A stretch of DNA of 42,059 nt from Candidatus Neomicrothrix parvicella RN1 (GTDB lineage: Bacteria > Actinomycetota > Acidimicrobiia > Acidimicrobiales > VFJN01), in NCBI GenBank assembly GCA_945898515.1, contig CAMDIH010000014.1:1-42059 (forward strand), written 5' to 3'. The translations under genes were made by a program, and so were the position numbers. Of this stretch, positions 1 to 7,861 are shown in pieces (positions within the stretch are counted from its first letter, which is position 1; each line of letters begins with the position of its first letter). The notes beneath the pieces were generated by a model. It did no database searches. It was given only the letters and a program-made list of their open reading frames with translations, and was not told the origin of the DNA.

Positions 1-251
1 GTGACCGCCACCGCGGCCGCCGCATGGATCACGGCGTCGGCGCCGTCGAGCAGACGCGCCACCACCGGGGCGTCCACCATGTCGCCCTCGATGAGTTCGA
101 GGCGGGTCATGTCCACCCCCAGCGCCCCCAGCACGGTCGCGGCCTTAGCCGGGTTGCGCACCAGGAGTCGAGGGTGATGGCCGTGGGCCAGCAGACGAAC
201 CACCGTGTGTGATCCCACGAAGCCGGTCGCCCCGGTGACGGCCACGGTCAT
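1..251 (-). CDS. NAD(P)-dependent epimerase/dehydratase, partial (C-terminus beyond window)
   Basis: The reverse strand opens with ATG at 251 and runs off the left edge, leaving about 83 residues. The N-terminus MTVAVTGATGFVGSHTVVRL holds the GxxGxxG dinucleotide-binding loop of an extended SDR (epimerase/NmrA-like). Further on, a GDMVDAPVVARLLDGAD-type stretch and a VIHAAA segment match the acidic-adenine and beta-4 regions of that fold. The catalytic YxxxK lies outside the window, so the substrate cannot be judged. It follows the nitroreductase on the same strand with a 16-nt gap, so the two may be co-transcribed. Confidence 0.85.
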   Translation of the reverse strand, partial: MTVAVTGATGFVGSHTVVRLLAHGHHPRLLVRNPAKAATVLGALGVDMTRLELIEGDMVDAPVVARLLDGADAVIHAAAAVAV

Positions 252-267
252 CCCGGACGGTTGATCT

Positions 268-921
268 TCAGCCAAAAGACACCCCGTCGAACCGGTCGAT
301 CACGGCGAAGTCGCTCACCGGGCGGCGAGTGAGTTTGGTGGCCCGCCTCACCGGATGCCCGAGGAACACCATCGACGCCAGCGCCCACGTATCCGGAAGC
401 CGCAGCAGCGGCGCAGCCGCCGGTTCGGCACGGGCCAAGAAGGTGGTCATCACCCCGCCGAGGTTGCGATCACGAGCCGCCAGCAGAATCGAGTGCACGA
501 ACGGGTACACCGATGCGCCCCCGGTGAGCGGCACCCGCGCCAGGTCCTTGTCCATCATGGCGATCTGCCCAAGATCGGCGGCCACCACCAACACAACGGG
601 CACCGATTCGATGGCGTCGAGCAGCGGGTTGGGCTGCGGACCGAGCGGCTCGATCTCCGGCGGCGGCCCCACCACCGAGAACGGCGTGGCCCCGGTGATT
701 CCCTCCGCGAGATACTCCGACCACACCGGGCCACACAGGTCCGCCAGCGCCCGCCGCAGCGACGGTTCCTTGATCACCGCCACCCGCCAGGGCTGGCGAT
801 TTCCGCCGCTGGGGGCAAACCGCGCCACCTCCAGCAGGGCCGCCACCTCCTCATCGGACACCGGCTCGTCGGTGAACTCACGCACGGAGGGATTGCTGCA
901 CAGCGCCTCGGCTAGGTCCAT
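268..921 (-). CDS. nitroreductase family protein (FMN-dependent)
   Basis: A 217-residue protein of the nitroreductase/FMN oxidoreductase fold. Such enzymes use FMN and NAD(P)H to reduce nitro groups, quinones, enones or halogenated aromatics. Near the N-terminus, SVREFTDEPV and FAPSGGNRQPWR match the conserved FMN-phosphate region; GGVMTTF and VFLGHP match the C-terminal FMN-contact segments. The start is ATG at 921: an open frame continues upstream, but family similarity begins at MDLAEAL and a TACGCT hexamer sits 6 nt before this ATG. It is divergent from the DUF4262 gene and leads into the truncated epimerase. The substrate is not predictable. Confidence 0.88.
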   Translation of the reverse strand: MDLAEALCSNPSVREFTDEPVSDEEVAALLEVARFAPSGGNRQPWRVAVIKEPSLRRALADLCGPVWSEYLAEGITGATPFSVVGPPPEIEPLGPQPNPLLDAIESVPVVLVVAADLGQIAMMDKDLARVPLTGGASVYPFVHSILLAARDRNLGGVMTTFLARAEPAAAPLLRLPDTWALASMVFLGHPVRRATKLTRRPVSDFAVIDRFDGVSFG

Positions 922-927
922 ACCCCA

Positions 928-933
928 AGCGTA
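928..933 (-). promoter_or_regulatory. -10-like TACGCT for the nitroreductase, leaderless layout
   Basis: Read on the reverse strand, TACGCT ends 6 nt before the ATG at 921. That would place the transcription start at or beside the start codon. No Shine-Dalgarno sequence is visible. A convincing -35 box was not found. Confidence 0.45.
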
Positions 934-961
934 GGGGCTGCGCTCTGTCAGGCTGGTGGGC

Positions 962-1474
962 ATGCCTGGCGAAGATGTGTTCCCCGACCGTGACATGAGC
1001 CATCGCGACAAGGTGGTGTTCATGCTCGAGCGCGAGGGCTGGGCACTCGATGCGGTGCCCACCCGGGCCGATCTGGACCCGCCGTTCCCTCGCTACGCCT
1101 ACACCATCGGTATCCAGGAGCGATTCGGATTTCCCGAGCTCTGCGTCGTGGGCCTCTCCCCGGTGGCCTGCCGGGGCCTCTTTGATCTCGTGGTCGACGC
1201 GTTGGCGGCCGGCAGCGAGTTGCCCATTGGCCCGTCGTTCATCGGGCTTCTCGACGGAGGCCAACCGTGCGCACTCCTTCCGCTCGACGCCACCGCTAAC
1301 GCCGCCCTCTTTCCGTCGCTGACCGAGCATCAACAACTCGCCGGCCGCGCCCCCGACAACTTCGACATGGTGCAGTTGGCCTGGCCCGATCGGGCCGGGG
1401 TGCTCCCCTTTGAACCGGGCTTCGCATCGGATCTGGTGGCGCACCAACTGCTCTTTGCCGAACCGCCGGGCTAA
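962..1474 (+). CDS. DUF4262 domain-containing protein
   Basis: About 170 residues. After a short lead, the segment FPRYAYTIGIQERFGFPEL followed by VVGLSP is the typical opening of the DUF4262 family, whose function is unknown. The C-terminal half (DMVQLAWPDRAGVLPFEPG) also fits family members. There is no signal peptide or membrane helix, so it is probably cytosolic. The start may be ATG at 962, the in-frame GTG at 956 or ATG at 995; none has a good Shine-Dalgarno sequence. It is divergent from the nitroreductase and convergent with the hydrolase at 1506. Confidence 0.75.
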   Translation: MPGEDVFPDRDMSHRDKVVFMLEREGWALDAVPTRADLDPPFPRYAYTIGIQERFGFPELCVVGLSPVACRGLFDLVVDALAAGSELPIGPSFIGLLDGGQPCALLPLDATANAALFPSLTEHQQLAGRAPDNFDMVQLAWPDRAGVLPFEPGFASDLVAHQLLFAEPPG

Positions 1475-1477
1475 GGG

Positions 1478-1491
1478 GGATGCCGGCATCC
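1478..1491. terminator. 14-bp perfect palindrome between convergent genes
   Basis: GGATGCCGGCATCC is a perfect inverted repeat 4 nt after the DUF4262 stop, inside the 31-nt gap before the stop of the convergent hydrolase. It would fold on either strand. There is no T-run, so termination is inferred from position. Confidence 0.4.
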
Positions 1492-1505
1492 AAGCGATGT
1501 CACCG

Positions 1506-2237
1506 TCAGTCCAACGAGGCCCAGAACCCCTCCAACACCGCCAACGCCTCCCCCGGGGATTGGTAGGGCCAGAAATGTCCAGCCCCGGCAATGGTGGCGA
1601 ACTGCGCTCCCAATGCGGCCGCCACCTCCCTCGCGGCGGTCTCCTCGCCAAAGGGATCGTCACTGGCGTGCAGGATCAAACCGGGGGCCACCGTGGGCGA
1701 CCACGGACCCCAATGGTCGTGAAGGTTGGGGGTAGCGGACCGATAGAGATCGAGGATGCAGGCCCCCATCGTGGCGTCGAACGCCGTAGCCATGGCCAGC
1801 GCATCCTCGGTGGGCACGCCCATGAATTCGAGCGGGCCGGCTCGCTCACGCGGGGTCTGGGCGTCGGTGTTGTCTACAAACGCCTCGCCATCACCGGGGG
1901 TCTGCCAGATCTTGGCGAAGTCGTGCCACTGGTAGCGGGGGTGGATGATGTTGCCCACATCGGCGGCCCAGGAGTGCAGTCGGTCGCCGAAGGCGGTGGC
2001 CACCCGGTAGGTGAGGAGGGCCCCCCAGTCGTGACCCACCAGATCGATCGGCCCCTCGAGGGGATCTAACTCGCCCAGCAACCAGTGCACGTAGTCGTCC
2101 TTGGTGGCCCCGAAACCGTTGGGACGGGCGCAGTCGAATCCCGGCATCGCCAGAGCGAGCGAGGGCCGAGACGAGCGACTGCGGATGCTGTCCCAGATAG
2201 CGGCGGTTTCGGGTACTCCGTGGACAAACACGATCAC
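1506..2237 (-). CDS. alpha/beta hydrolase with Asp nucleophile (epoxide hydrolase/haloalkane dehalogenase type)
   Basis: A 243-residue alpha/beta hydrolase. HGVPET (residues 6-11) forms the oxyanion-hole loop. GHDWG places the nucleophile at Asp70, as in epoxide hydrolases and haloalkane dehalogenases, rather than the Ser of esterases. Asp193 or Asp194 (ASDDPFG) and His221 (GAGHFW) complete the triad. These enzymes attack an epoxide carbon or a C-halogen bond through an alkyl-enzyme ester that water then hydrolyses. GHDWG and the HGxP loop favour an epoxide hydrolase, but a dehalogenase is not excluded. The GTG start at 2237 lies 6 nt after a TAGGTT box. Its divergent neighbour is a halohydrin dehalogenase-like gene, whose epoxide product it could open. 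Confidence 0.83.
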   Translation of the reverse strand: MIVFVHGVPETAAIWDSIRSRSSRPSLALAMPGFDCARPNGFGATKDDYVHWLLGELDPLEGPIDLVGHDWGALLTYRVATAFGDRLHSWAADVGNIIHPRYQWHDFAKIWQTPGDGEAFVDNTDAQTPRERAGPLEFMGVPTEDALAMATAFDATMGACILDLYRSATPNLHDHWGPWSPTVAPGLILHASDDPFGEETAAREVAAALGAQFATIAGAGHFWPYQSPGEALAVLEGFWASLD

Positions 2238-2243
2238 GCGCCG

Positions 2244-2249
2244 AACCTA
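2244..2249 (-). promoter_or_regulatory. -10-like TAGGTT for the alpha/beta hydrolase
   Basis: Reverse-strand TAGGTT sits 6 nt before the GTG start at 2237, the same leaderless spacing seen at several other genes here. No Shine-Dalgarno sequence precedes the GTG. Confidence 0.45.
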
Positions 2250-2338
2250 GTTTCTGCGCTAGAACCCTGCGCAAGCCCACCCATCCCCGCTACTGCGATC
2301 GGACCCTGCCATGCCGGAACATCAGCGTCCCCGTCCCC

Positions 2339-2355
2339 CTCGGCTACTAACCGAG
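2339..2355 (+). promoter_or_regulatory. dyad flanking a TACTAA -10-like box upstream of the dehalogenase-like gene
   Basis: CTCGG (2339-2343) and CCGAG (2351-2355) form a 5-bp inverted repeat around TACTAA (2345-2350), about 30 nt before the ATG at 2385. The arrangement suits a promoter with an overlapping operator, but no regulator is encoded nearby. Role inferred. Confidence 0.3.
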
Positions 2356-2384
2356 CAGCCCGTGAACGATGGCGGTCGCGTCTG

Positions 2385-3128
2385 ATGTCCGGCGCTCGTC
2401 GCGTTTCGGTGATTGGAGATGCGCGTCATTACGTGGGTCCGGAGTTGGCTCGTCACCTCGCCGCCCGGGGCCATGACCTCGTGCTCGGGGATCCCACCCC
2501 GGAACTCGTAGCCGAAGTTCACGCCGCCGGCGCGGCGGTGGAAGTGGTACCAAACGTCAGCAACCTGGCGCGGCCCGAGTCCGCCCCGGCCCTGGCGGAA
2601 GCGGCCCTGGCCCGCTTTGGTCGGGTGGACTCAGCGGTGGCCTTCGCCGGGCAGATCGTGACGGGTCGGTTCACCAACTCCACCATCGAAGACCTGCGGA
2701 CCGTTCTCACGGGATGTCTGGAAGGCCCCTACCACTTCCTCAAGGCGATGGTGGACCCGATGATCGAACAGCGCTCCGGGCAAATCCTCCTGATCACCAG
2801 TGCCGCCGGAGCCCGCCCCACGCCCGGAGCGCCGTTGTATTCAGCGGCCCGGGCCGGATCCACGATGCTTGCCCGCAACGTGGCGGCCGAGGTGGCGCGT
2901 CACGGGGTGCAGGTGAACGCCGTGGGCACGAACTTCATGGATTTCCCGGAGTTCCTGGCCGCCTCGGGGGCCACCGACCCTGAGGTACGAGCCCGCGTGG
3001 AGGCCCAGGTGCCGATGGGACGGCTTGGCACGATGGAAGAGTTCGCGGCGTTCTGCATGGCCTTTGTCGATGGGACCAGTGGCTTCACCACCGGCCAGTT
3101 CGTGGCGTATGCCGGCGGCTGGGCCTAA
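2385..3128 (+). CDS. halohydrin dehalogenase-like SDR-fold protein
   Basis: A 247-residue protein of SDR length with two departures from ordinary SDRs. The glycine-rich NAD(P) loop is replaced by VIGDARHYVG (residues 9-18), which lines up with the halide-binding Tx4(F/Y)xG motif of halohydrin dehalogenases, except that the Thr is Gly. The catalytic set is Ser139-x12-Tyr152-x3-Arg156, with Arg in place of the SDR Lys; this S-Y-R triad defines halohydrin dehalogenases. NAVGTNFMDFPEF and RLGTMEEF also resemble regions I recall from HheC. Such enzymes convert vicinal haloalcohols reversibly to epoxides plus halide, without a cofactor, and can open epoxides with azide, cyanide or nitrite. It is divergent from a putative epoxide hydrolase. 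The alternative is a degenerate SDR. The ATG at 2385 begins the family-like sequence. Confidence 0.78.
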   Translation: MSGARRVSVIGDARHYVGPELARHLAARGHDLVLGDPTPELVAEVHAAGAAVEVVPNVSNLARPESAPALAEAALARFGRVDSAVAFAGQIVTGRFTNSTIEDLRTVLTGCLEGPYHFLKAMVDPMIEQRSGQILLITSAAGARPTPGAPLYSAARAGSTMLARNVAAEVARHGVQVNAVGTNFMDFPEFLAASGATDPEVRARVEAQVPMGRLGTMEEFAAFCMAFVDGTSGFTTGQFVAYAGGWA

Positions 3129-3153
3129 CCCAGGGCCCGGCCGATCCTGATCC

Positions 3154-3174
3154 CCAAACCCCTCGTGGGGTTGG
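3154..3174 (+). terminator. stem-loop after the halohydrin dehalogenase-like gene
   Basis: ACCCC (3158-3162), loop TCGT and GGGGT (3167-3171) pair; the stem extends to CC/GG past a bulged A. It lies 26 nt after the stop codon. There is no U-tract, so it is at best a weak or factor-assisted terminator. Confidence 0.35.
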
Positions 3175-3216
3175 CTCCCACCATTAGGTTCGCATTACGC
3201 GATGGAGGCCGCCGGT

Positions 3217-3846
3217 ATGAACCCGTTACGCATCTTGCCCATGGCCATCGTGATGGTCGCAGGCCCGCAGATGATCACCGCCATCATGCTGGCGACCAGC
3301 CAGCGGGCCAAAACCAACTCCGCGGCGTTCCTGGCGGGGGTGACCGCCGCCACCACCATCGCCATGTCGGTGTTTTACCTGGCGGCCGTCAATGCTCAGA
3401 GCTCGAGATCGCCTTTCGCTCTCGGCCAGGCATTCGACATCGCGGTGGTGGTCCTGCTCCTGGTGCTGGCCCTCGTGGTGTACCGGCGACGAAGCCGGTC
3501 CGAGCCACCCTCCTGGATGGGCAAGTTGCAGAACGCCAGGCCAGGCTTCTCCTTTCGCACCGGCTTCATCCTCTTCCTAGTGATGCCTACCGATGTCATC
3601 ACCATGTTCGTGGTGGCCAAGGTGCTGGCCAGCCAGGGCGAACCGTGGGTGACCATCTTTTTGTTGGTGGCTGCAACCGTCATGCTTGCGGGCATCCCGC
3701 TGTTCATCCTTCTCGCCTTCGGGCATCGAGCTGAGCACGACCTCCCACGCCTGCGTCAGTGGACCACCACCCACTCGTGGATCGTGAACGAGGCGATCAT
3801 CGGCGTCTTCCTGGTGATGTCACTGCGCGACGTGCTCCCCACCTGA
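3217..3846 (+). CDS. GAP-family / LysE-type integral membrane protein
   Basis: About 209 residues with roughly six hydrophobic helices. It opens with NPLRILPMAIVMVAGPQMI and has a polar central loop (RRRSRSEPPSWMGK) between two three-helix halves. That pattern matches GAP proteins, LysE-superfamily relatives that include the mycobacterial Sap (sulfolipid-1-addressing) protein, and suggests export of a lipid-linked or small molecule; the substrate is unknown. VMPTDVITMFVVAK in the second half fits the family. I chose ATG 3217 because GGAGG at 3205-3209 is well spaced for it; an in-frame ATG at 3202 would overlap that site. The next gene, also a membrane protein, starts 90 nt downstream. Confidence 0.72.
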   Translation: MNPLRILPMAIVMVAGPQMITAIMLATSQRAKTNSAAFLAGVTAATTIAMSVFYLAAVNAQSSRSPFALGQAFDIAVVVLLLVLALVVYRRRSRSEPPSWMGKLQNARPGFSFRTGFILFLVMPTDVITMFVVAKVLASQGEPWVTIFLLVAATVMLAGIPLFILLAFGHRAEHDLPRLRQWTTTHSWIVNEAIIGVFLVMSLRDVLPT

Positions 3847-3900
3847 GTGGCGGTGGCGGGTTCGGCGGTAGCCGACGCGCCCGGTCGACTCGCCAATCGC

Positions 3901-3931
3901 TACTCTGAGGGCGCGCCCTGACCGAAAGGAG
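3901..3931 (+). promoter_or_regulatory. TACTCT -10-like box, 12-bp palindrome and AAAGGAG ribosome site before the 793-aa membrane protein
   Basis: TACTCT (3901-3906) is followed at once by the perfect palindrome AGGGCGCGCCCT (3908-3919) at the expected transcription start. AAAGGAG (3925-3931) then precedes the GTG at 3937. The palindrome could be an operator, or simply a GC-rich repeat. Confidence 0.4.
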
Positions 3932-3936
3932 TTGGC

Positions 3937-6318
3937 GTGGCCCGCTTACCAACTCCTGTCGAGACCCGACCACCTCAACCCAGGGTCACCTGGGTTCGCC
4001 ATCCGGCCGATGTTGCCCGCATGGTGGTCGCTGCCATGATCTGGCTGTCCTTCACGGCCATGAGCGTTGCGTACCCGGGTCAAACCCTCGGTCTCTCCGA
4101 GGACCTCGTTCAGTTGGTAGCGGCCCTCCCCGATTCGCTGTCCCAACTGGTGGTCGGACTGGTCCAACTGGCGGCGGTGGCGGCCCCATTGGTGGTGCTG
4201 ATGCTCGTCCGCCGGGGCCGCTGGCGCGAGTTGGTACTAGCCGCCGGAGCCGCCGCCGCTACGGTCGTCGCCACCGTCTTGAGCGCCCCCTTCCGGGCCC
4301 CAGCGGTTCCCTCCGAGGTGATCGCCGCCGGCGAGCAACCGTCCTGGGTGACGGGCGCAGCCTTCCCCTCCGGGACCTACCTAGCCGCTGCGGCCGCCGC
4401 CGCCACCGTCTTGTCCCCCGACTTGCCCCGCGGTTGGCGACGGCTGATCTGGTCCAGCGTGGCGGTGATCTCCCTCGCCCGGGTGGTCACCGCCCTGGAA
4501 ACCCCCGTCGGCCTGCTCACCGGCATCGCCGCGGGCGTGTTCATGGGCTCGCTGGTGATGGTGGTGGCCCGGGCACCCCTGCGCTCGCCGCCAGTGGCCG
4601 ACATCGAAGCCGCCCTCATAGCGGCGGGCGAGCCGGTTATGACCGTGACGCTCACCCCCACCCGTCACCGTCACGGTCCCACCTACGAGGCCACGGGGGC
4701 CGACGGCCGCCGACGATTCATCAAGCTCGTAGGACGCGACGAGCGAGACGCCAAGTTACTGATGCGCGCCTGGCGTGCCTTGAGGGTGGCCAGCCCCGCC
4801 AACCGAACCGCCGTGGGGGCCTCGGAGACCATCAACAACGAGGCCCTCCACCTGCTCTTCGCCGCTCGCGCCGGCGCGTCGATTCCCCACCCCGTTGCGG
4901 TCGCCAGTGCCCCGCAGTACGGGGCGATGCTGGTAATGGACTTCGTGGAGGGCCAAGGCCTCGACACCATCGACAATCCATCCGACGAACTGCTCCGGGG
5001 CGCCTTCGATCAACTCAGCATGCTGCACAAGGCTCGGATCACCCACGGATGGCCCAGCCTGCACCACATCTGGGTCAGACCTGATCAGACGGTGAGCCTC
5101 ATTGACCTTCGCTGGGCAAGGTTCTCGGCCACCGAAAGTCACCTGGCCCAGGATCTCGCCGGGATGCTCATCGCCGTGGCCGCCGCCCATGGCGTCACTC
5201 GCTCCGTGGCAGCAGCGTCAGCCTTCTCAGCCCAGCAACTGGGTGCCACCCTCCCGCTCATCCAACCTCTGTCCCTGGATCCCGAGACGCGAGCGGCGGT
5301 GCGCGGCACCAAGGACCTGCTCAGCGAACTTCGCACGGAGATACAACGGGTCGCCCAGGTGGACACCTACGAAATGGCGAAACTTGAGCGGCTGAGTTTC
5401 CGCAAGCTCATCGTGTTCGTCGCCACCCTGCTGTTGGCCACCGTTCTAGTGGTGTTGCTAGGCAACATCAACGAAATCTGGGCGGCCATCACAGAGGCCA
5501 ACCCGGCATATCTCCCCTTCATCTTCGTCGTTCCGCTGCTCGGATACCCCGCCGGGGCGATCAGCCTCATGGGGGCGGTCCCACGACCCATCGCTTTCCT
5601 TCCCACCACCGAGGTGATGTTTGCCCAGGCGTTCCTGAACCGGTTCACCCCCGCCAACGCCGGCGGGATGGCATTGCGCACCCGGTATCTGCAGCGCAAT
5701 GGCATTCCGCTGGTCAACTCCGCTTCCAGTGTGGCGATCACCAGTGCCGCGGCGGGAGTGGTGCAAGTGGTCCTGGCGCTCGTCTTCTTCACCTGGGTCG
5801 GGAGCTCCAATAGCGCCATCAACGTGTCGCTCCCCGCGGGCATGCTTCTCACCGTCGTGGCCTTGGTGCTCCTGGCCGTGGTGGGAGTTGTCTACGCCAC
5901 TGCGAGGGGGCGCAAGTTGCTCCGGTACCTCCGGGTAAACCTCGCCTCCGCCTTCCGGGATCTACGGACGCTGGCCCATCAGCCCTCCAAGTTGCTGTTG
6001 CTCTTCACCGGCGCCCTGGCCGGAAAACTCGCCTCCATCATCACCTTCGCGTTGACCATCGATGCGTTCGGTATCTCATTGAGTTTTGCGGTCGTGGGGG
6101 CCATGTACATCACTGCCACCACGATCGCTTCCGCCGCCCCTACCCCCGGTGGCGTCGGTGCTATCGAAGCCGCCCTCATCGCCGGCCTCGTGGGCTTGGG
6201 GGTAGAACCCGGGGAGGCCGCCGCCATTGTGCTGGTGTTCCGCCTGTTCAGCTACTGGTTGCCCATTTTGCCCTGCTGGTTCTTCCTCGCCCGGGTGCAA
6301 CGATCAGATCTTGTCTAA
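3937..6318 (+). CDS. three-part membrane protein: PAP2-like + kinase-like (pseudokinase) + YbhN/AglD flippase-like
   Basis: 793 residues with three regions. Residues about 25-215 carry helices and a PAP2-phosphatase-like pattern: FPSGTY stands where PSGH is expected and SLARVVTALETP replaces the SRxxxxxHxxxD motif, so catalysis is probably lost. Residues about 225-480 look like an aminoglycoside/lipopolysaccharide-kinase fold: FIKLVG, an NNEA helix, MDFVEG hinge and LIDLRWARF with Asp390. However, the HGD catalytic Asp is Trp372 (HGW), suggesting a pseudokinase. Residues about 490-790 have seven or more helices with FTPANAGGMALRT and SAAPTPGGVGAIEAALI, hallmarks of the UPF0104 lysylphosphatidylglycerol-synthase transmembrane family, linked to lipid flipping. 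A lipid or cell-envelope role is likely. The GTG start follows AAAGGAG. Confidence 0.82.
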   Translation: MARLPTPVETRPPQPRVTWVRHPADVARMVVAAMIWLSFTAMSVAYPGQTLGLSEDLVQLVAALPDSLSQLVVGLVQLAAVAAPLVVLMLVRRGRWRELVLAAGAAAATVVATVLSAPFRAPAVPSEVIAAGEQPSWVTGAAFPSGTYLAAAAAAATVLSPDLPRGWRRLIWSSVAVISLARVVTALETPVGLLTGIAAGVFMGSLVMVVARAPLRSPPVADIEAALIAAGEPVMTVTLTPTRHRHGPTYEATGADGRRRFIKLVGRDERDAKLLMRAWRALRVASPANRTAVGASETINNEALHLLFAARAGASIPHPVAVASAPQYGAMLVMDFVEGQGLDTIDNPSDELLRGAFDQLSMLHKARITHGWPSLHHIWVRPDQTVSLIDLRWARFSATESHLAQDLAGMLIAVAAAHGVTRSVAAASAFSAQQLGATLPLIQPLSLDPETRAAVRGTKDLLSELRTEIQRVAQVDTYEMAKLERLSFRKLIVFVATLLLATVLVVLLGNINEIWAAITEANPAYLPFIFVVPLLGYPAGAISLMGAVPRPIAFLPTTEVMFAQAFLNRFTPANAGGMALRTRYLQRNGIPLVNSASSVAITSAAAGVVQVVLALVFFTWVGSSNSAINVSLPAGMLLTVVALVLLAVVGVVYATARGRKLLRYLRVNLASAFRDLRTLAHQPSKLLLLFTGALAGKLASIITFALTIDAFGISLSFAVVGAMYITATTIASAAPTPGGVGAIEAALIAGLVGLGVEPGEAAAIVLVFRLFSYWLPILPCWFFLARVQRSDLV

Positions 6319-6365
6319 GCCGCCGCCGGCACGCGGCTCAGCCCGCCGGCACAGCATCCCTGGCG

Positions 6366-6395
6366 TTGGTCCGCTGAGGACGCCGGCTCTACATT
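6366..6395 (+). promoter_or_regulatory. candidate promoter for the DUF2252 gene
   Basis: TTGGTC (6366-6371), an 18-nt spacer and TACATT (6390-6395) precede a CAGCCACGGCTG dyad (6399-6410). A GGAG motif sits just before the ATG at 6427. Spacing and hexamers fit a housekeeping sigma promoter. Confidence 0.4.
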
Positions 6396-6426
6396 TTACA
6401 GCCACGGCTGCCTACATGGAGATGAC

Positions 6427-7767
6427 ATGACGAAAGTAGAGACCAGTAGGCAAGAGGGCCGAGAGCGGCGCGTTGCGGTTCCCCGGTCGTCCCACGCTGA
6501 GTGGGTGCCGGCGGCCAACCGACGCAGTCCGGTTGCTGTGCTCCAGCAGGAGAACTCCACCCGTGTCCCCGAGTTGGTTCCGATCCGCATGCAGCGCATG
6601 GCCGACTCCCCATTTTCTTTCTTCCGAGGAGCCGCCCGGGTCATGGCCCTCGATTTACTCGAGACGCCGAGCACTGGGCAGAAGGTCCAAGTCTGCGGCG
6701 ATGCGCACCTGACCAACTTCGGGCTCTTCGCCACTCCGGAACGTAAACTCGTATTCGACCTAAACGACTTCGACGAGACGCTTCCCGGGCCTTGGGAGTG
6801 GGACGTCAAACGGCTGGCGGCGAGCGCGGCCATAGTGGCCAAGTGGCGCGGCTTCCCGCGCTCGGTAGGCCAAGAAGCGGTACACGCTGGCGTGACGGCC
6901 TACCGAAGGGGCATGGCTCGTCACGCCCGACAATCGTTGGTGGATGTGTTCTACGAGCAACTCGTACCCGAAAATGTGCGAGCCACGGCCTTGGAACAGT
7001 TGCGCGAGATTTCGTTCCAGTCCACGATCGCCGCCAGTCGCAAACGAACCTCAGACCGGCTGCTGCGTAAACTAGCGGTCGAGGTAAACGGCTCGTACCA
7101 GATCGTCGACAACCCCCCGCTCATCAACCATCTCAACGTCCTGACTAACGAACCCGAGGCCCTTCGCGGCCTGTACGACGGGTATCTGGCGTCCCTCCCT
7201 CCTGAGCGGGCCGAACTGGTGGCCCGCTACGAGGTGGTGGACTTTGCCCGCAAGGTCGTGGGGGTAGGCAGTGTGGGTACTCGCTGTTTTGTGGCGCTGC
7301 TCATCGACCCCACCGGGGCGCCGTTGTTCCTTCAGATCAAACAGGCTGTGGATTCGGTGCTGGCGATCCTTCCCGATGCCCCCACCATTGAGCACAACGG
7401 CAAGCGGGTGACCGACGGACAGCGCCGCATGCAGGCCGCCAGCGACCTCTTCCTCGGCCATAGCCAAGCGTTGGACTTCCAAACTTACGTTCGCCAACTA
7501 GCGGACATGAAGGGGAGCATCGATCCCGCCACGATTCCGGCCGCTGCCCTAACCAGTTACATTGCGCGCTGTGGCGAGGTGCTGGCCCGGGCGCACGCCC
7601 GGTCGGGAGACCCCGCTGCCATCAGCGGCTATCTGGGGAAGGATTCGGAGGTGTTCGACCGGGCGATTGTGGAGTACGCCGATCGCGTGACCATTCAGAA
7701 CGAGCTCGACCACGCCGAACTCGTGCAAGCCATTGCCGATGGCAGCGTTCCCGTTGCCGACTTGTAG
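6427..7767 (+). CDS. DUF2252 domain-containing protein
   Basis: 446 residues. VPELVPIRMQRMADSPFSFFRGAA, VCGDAHLTNFG and VFDLNDFDETLPGPWEWDVKRLAAS-type segments are the signatures of DUF2252, a family common in actinobacteria whose GDxHxxNFG and DxNDFD motifs resemble the catalytic loop and metal-binding Asp of kinase-like phosphotransferases. Both key Asp-bearing motifs are intact here, unlike in the upstream pseudokinase region. The substrate is unknown. The protein looks cytosolic. It has its own candidate promoter and starts at ATG 6427 with GGAG a few bases upstream. It is the last gene before a poorly coding stretch. Confidence 0.85.
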   Translation: MTKVETSRQEGRERRVAVPRSSHAEWVPAANRRSPVAVLQQENSTRVPELVPIRMQRMADSPFSFFRGAARVMALDLLETPSTGQKVQVCGDAHLTNFGLFATPERKLVFDLNDFDETLPGPWEWDVKRLAASAAIVAKWRGFPRSVGQEAVHAGVTAYRRGMARHARQSLVDVFYEQLVPENVRATALEQLREISFQSTIAASRKRTSDRLLRKLAVEVNGSYQIVDNPPLINHLNVLTNEPEALRGLYDGYLASLPPERAELVARYEVVDFARKVVGVGSVGTRCFVALLIDPTGAPLFLQIKQAVDSVLAILPDAPTIEHNGKRVTDGQRRMQAASDLFLGHSQALDFQTYVRQLADMKGSIDPATIPAAALTSYIARCGEVLARAHARSGDPAAISGYLGKDSEVFDRAIVEYADRVTIQNELDHAELVQAIADGSVPVADL

Positions 7768-7861
7768 CTTCACTTCAGGCCCCCGGCCTTCGGGAACTCG
7801 GGTCGACCTCGGCGGCGGTGCCGAGCCGGCGTTCATACGGGCCAACTTCCGCGTCGACGCC

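Noticed and set aside
2385-3128. Ordinary NAD(P)-dependent SDR as the call
   Set aside because: The glycine-rich cofactor loop is missing and the catalytic Lys is Arg, while other segments match halohydrin dehalogenases.
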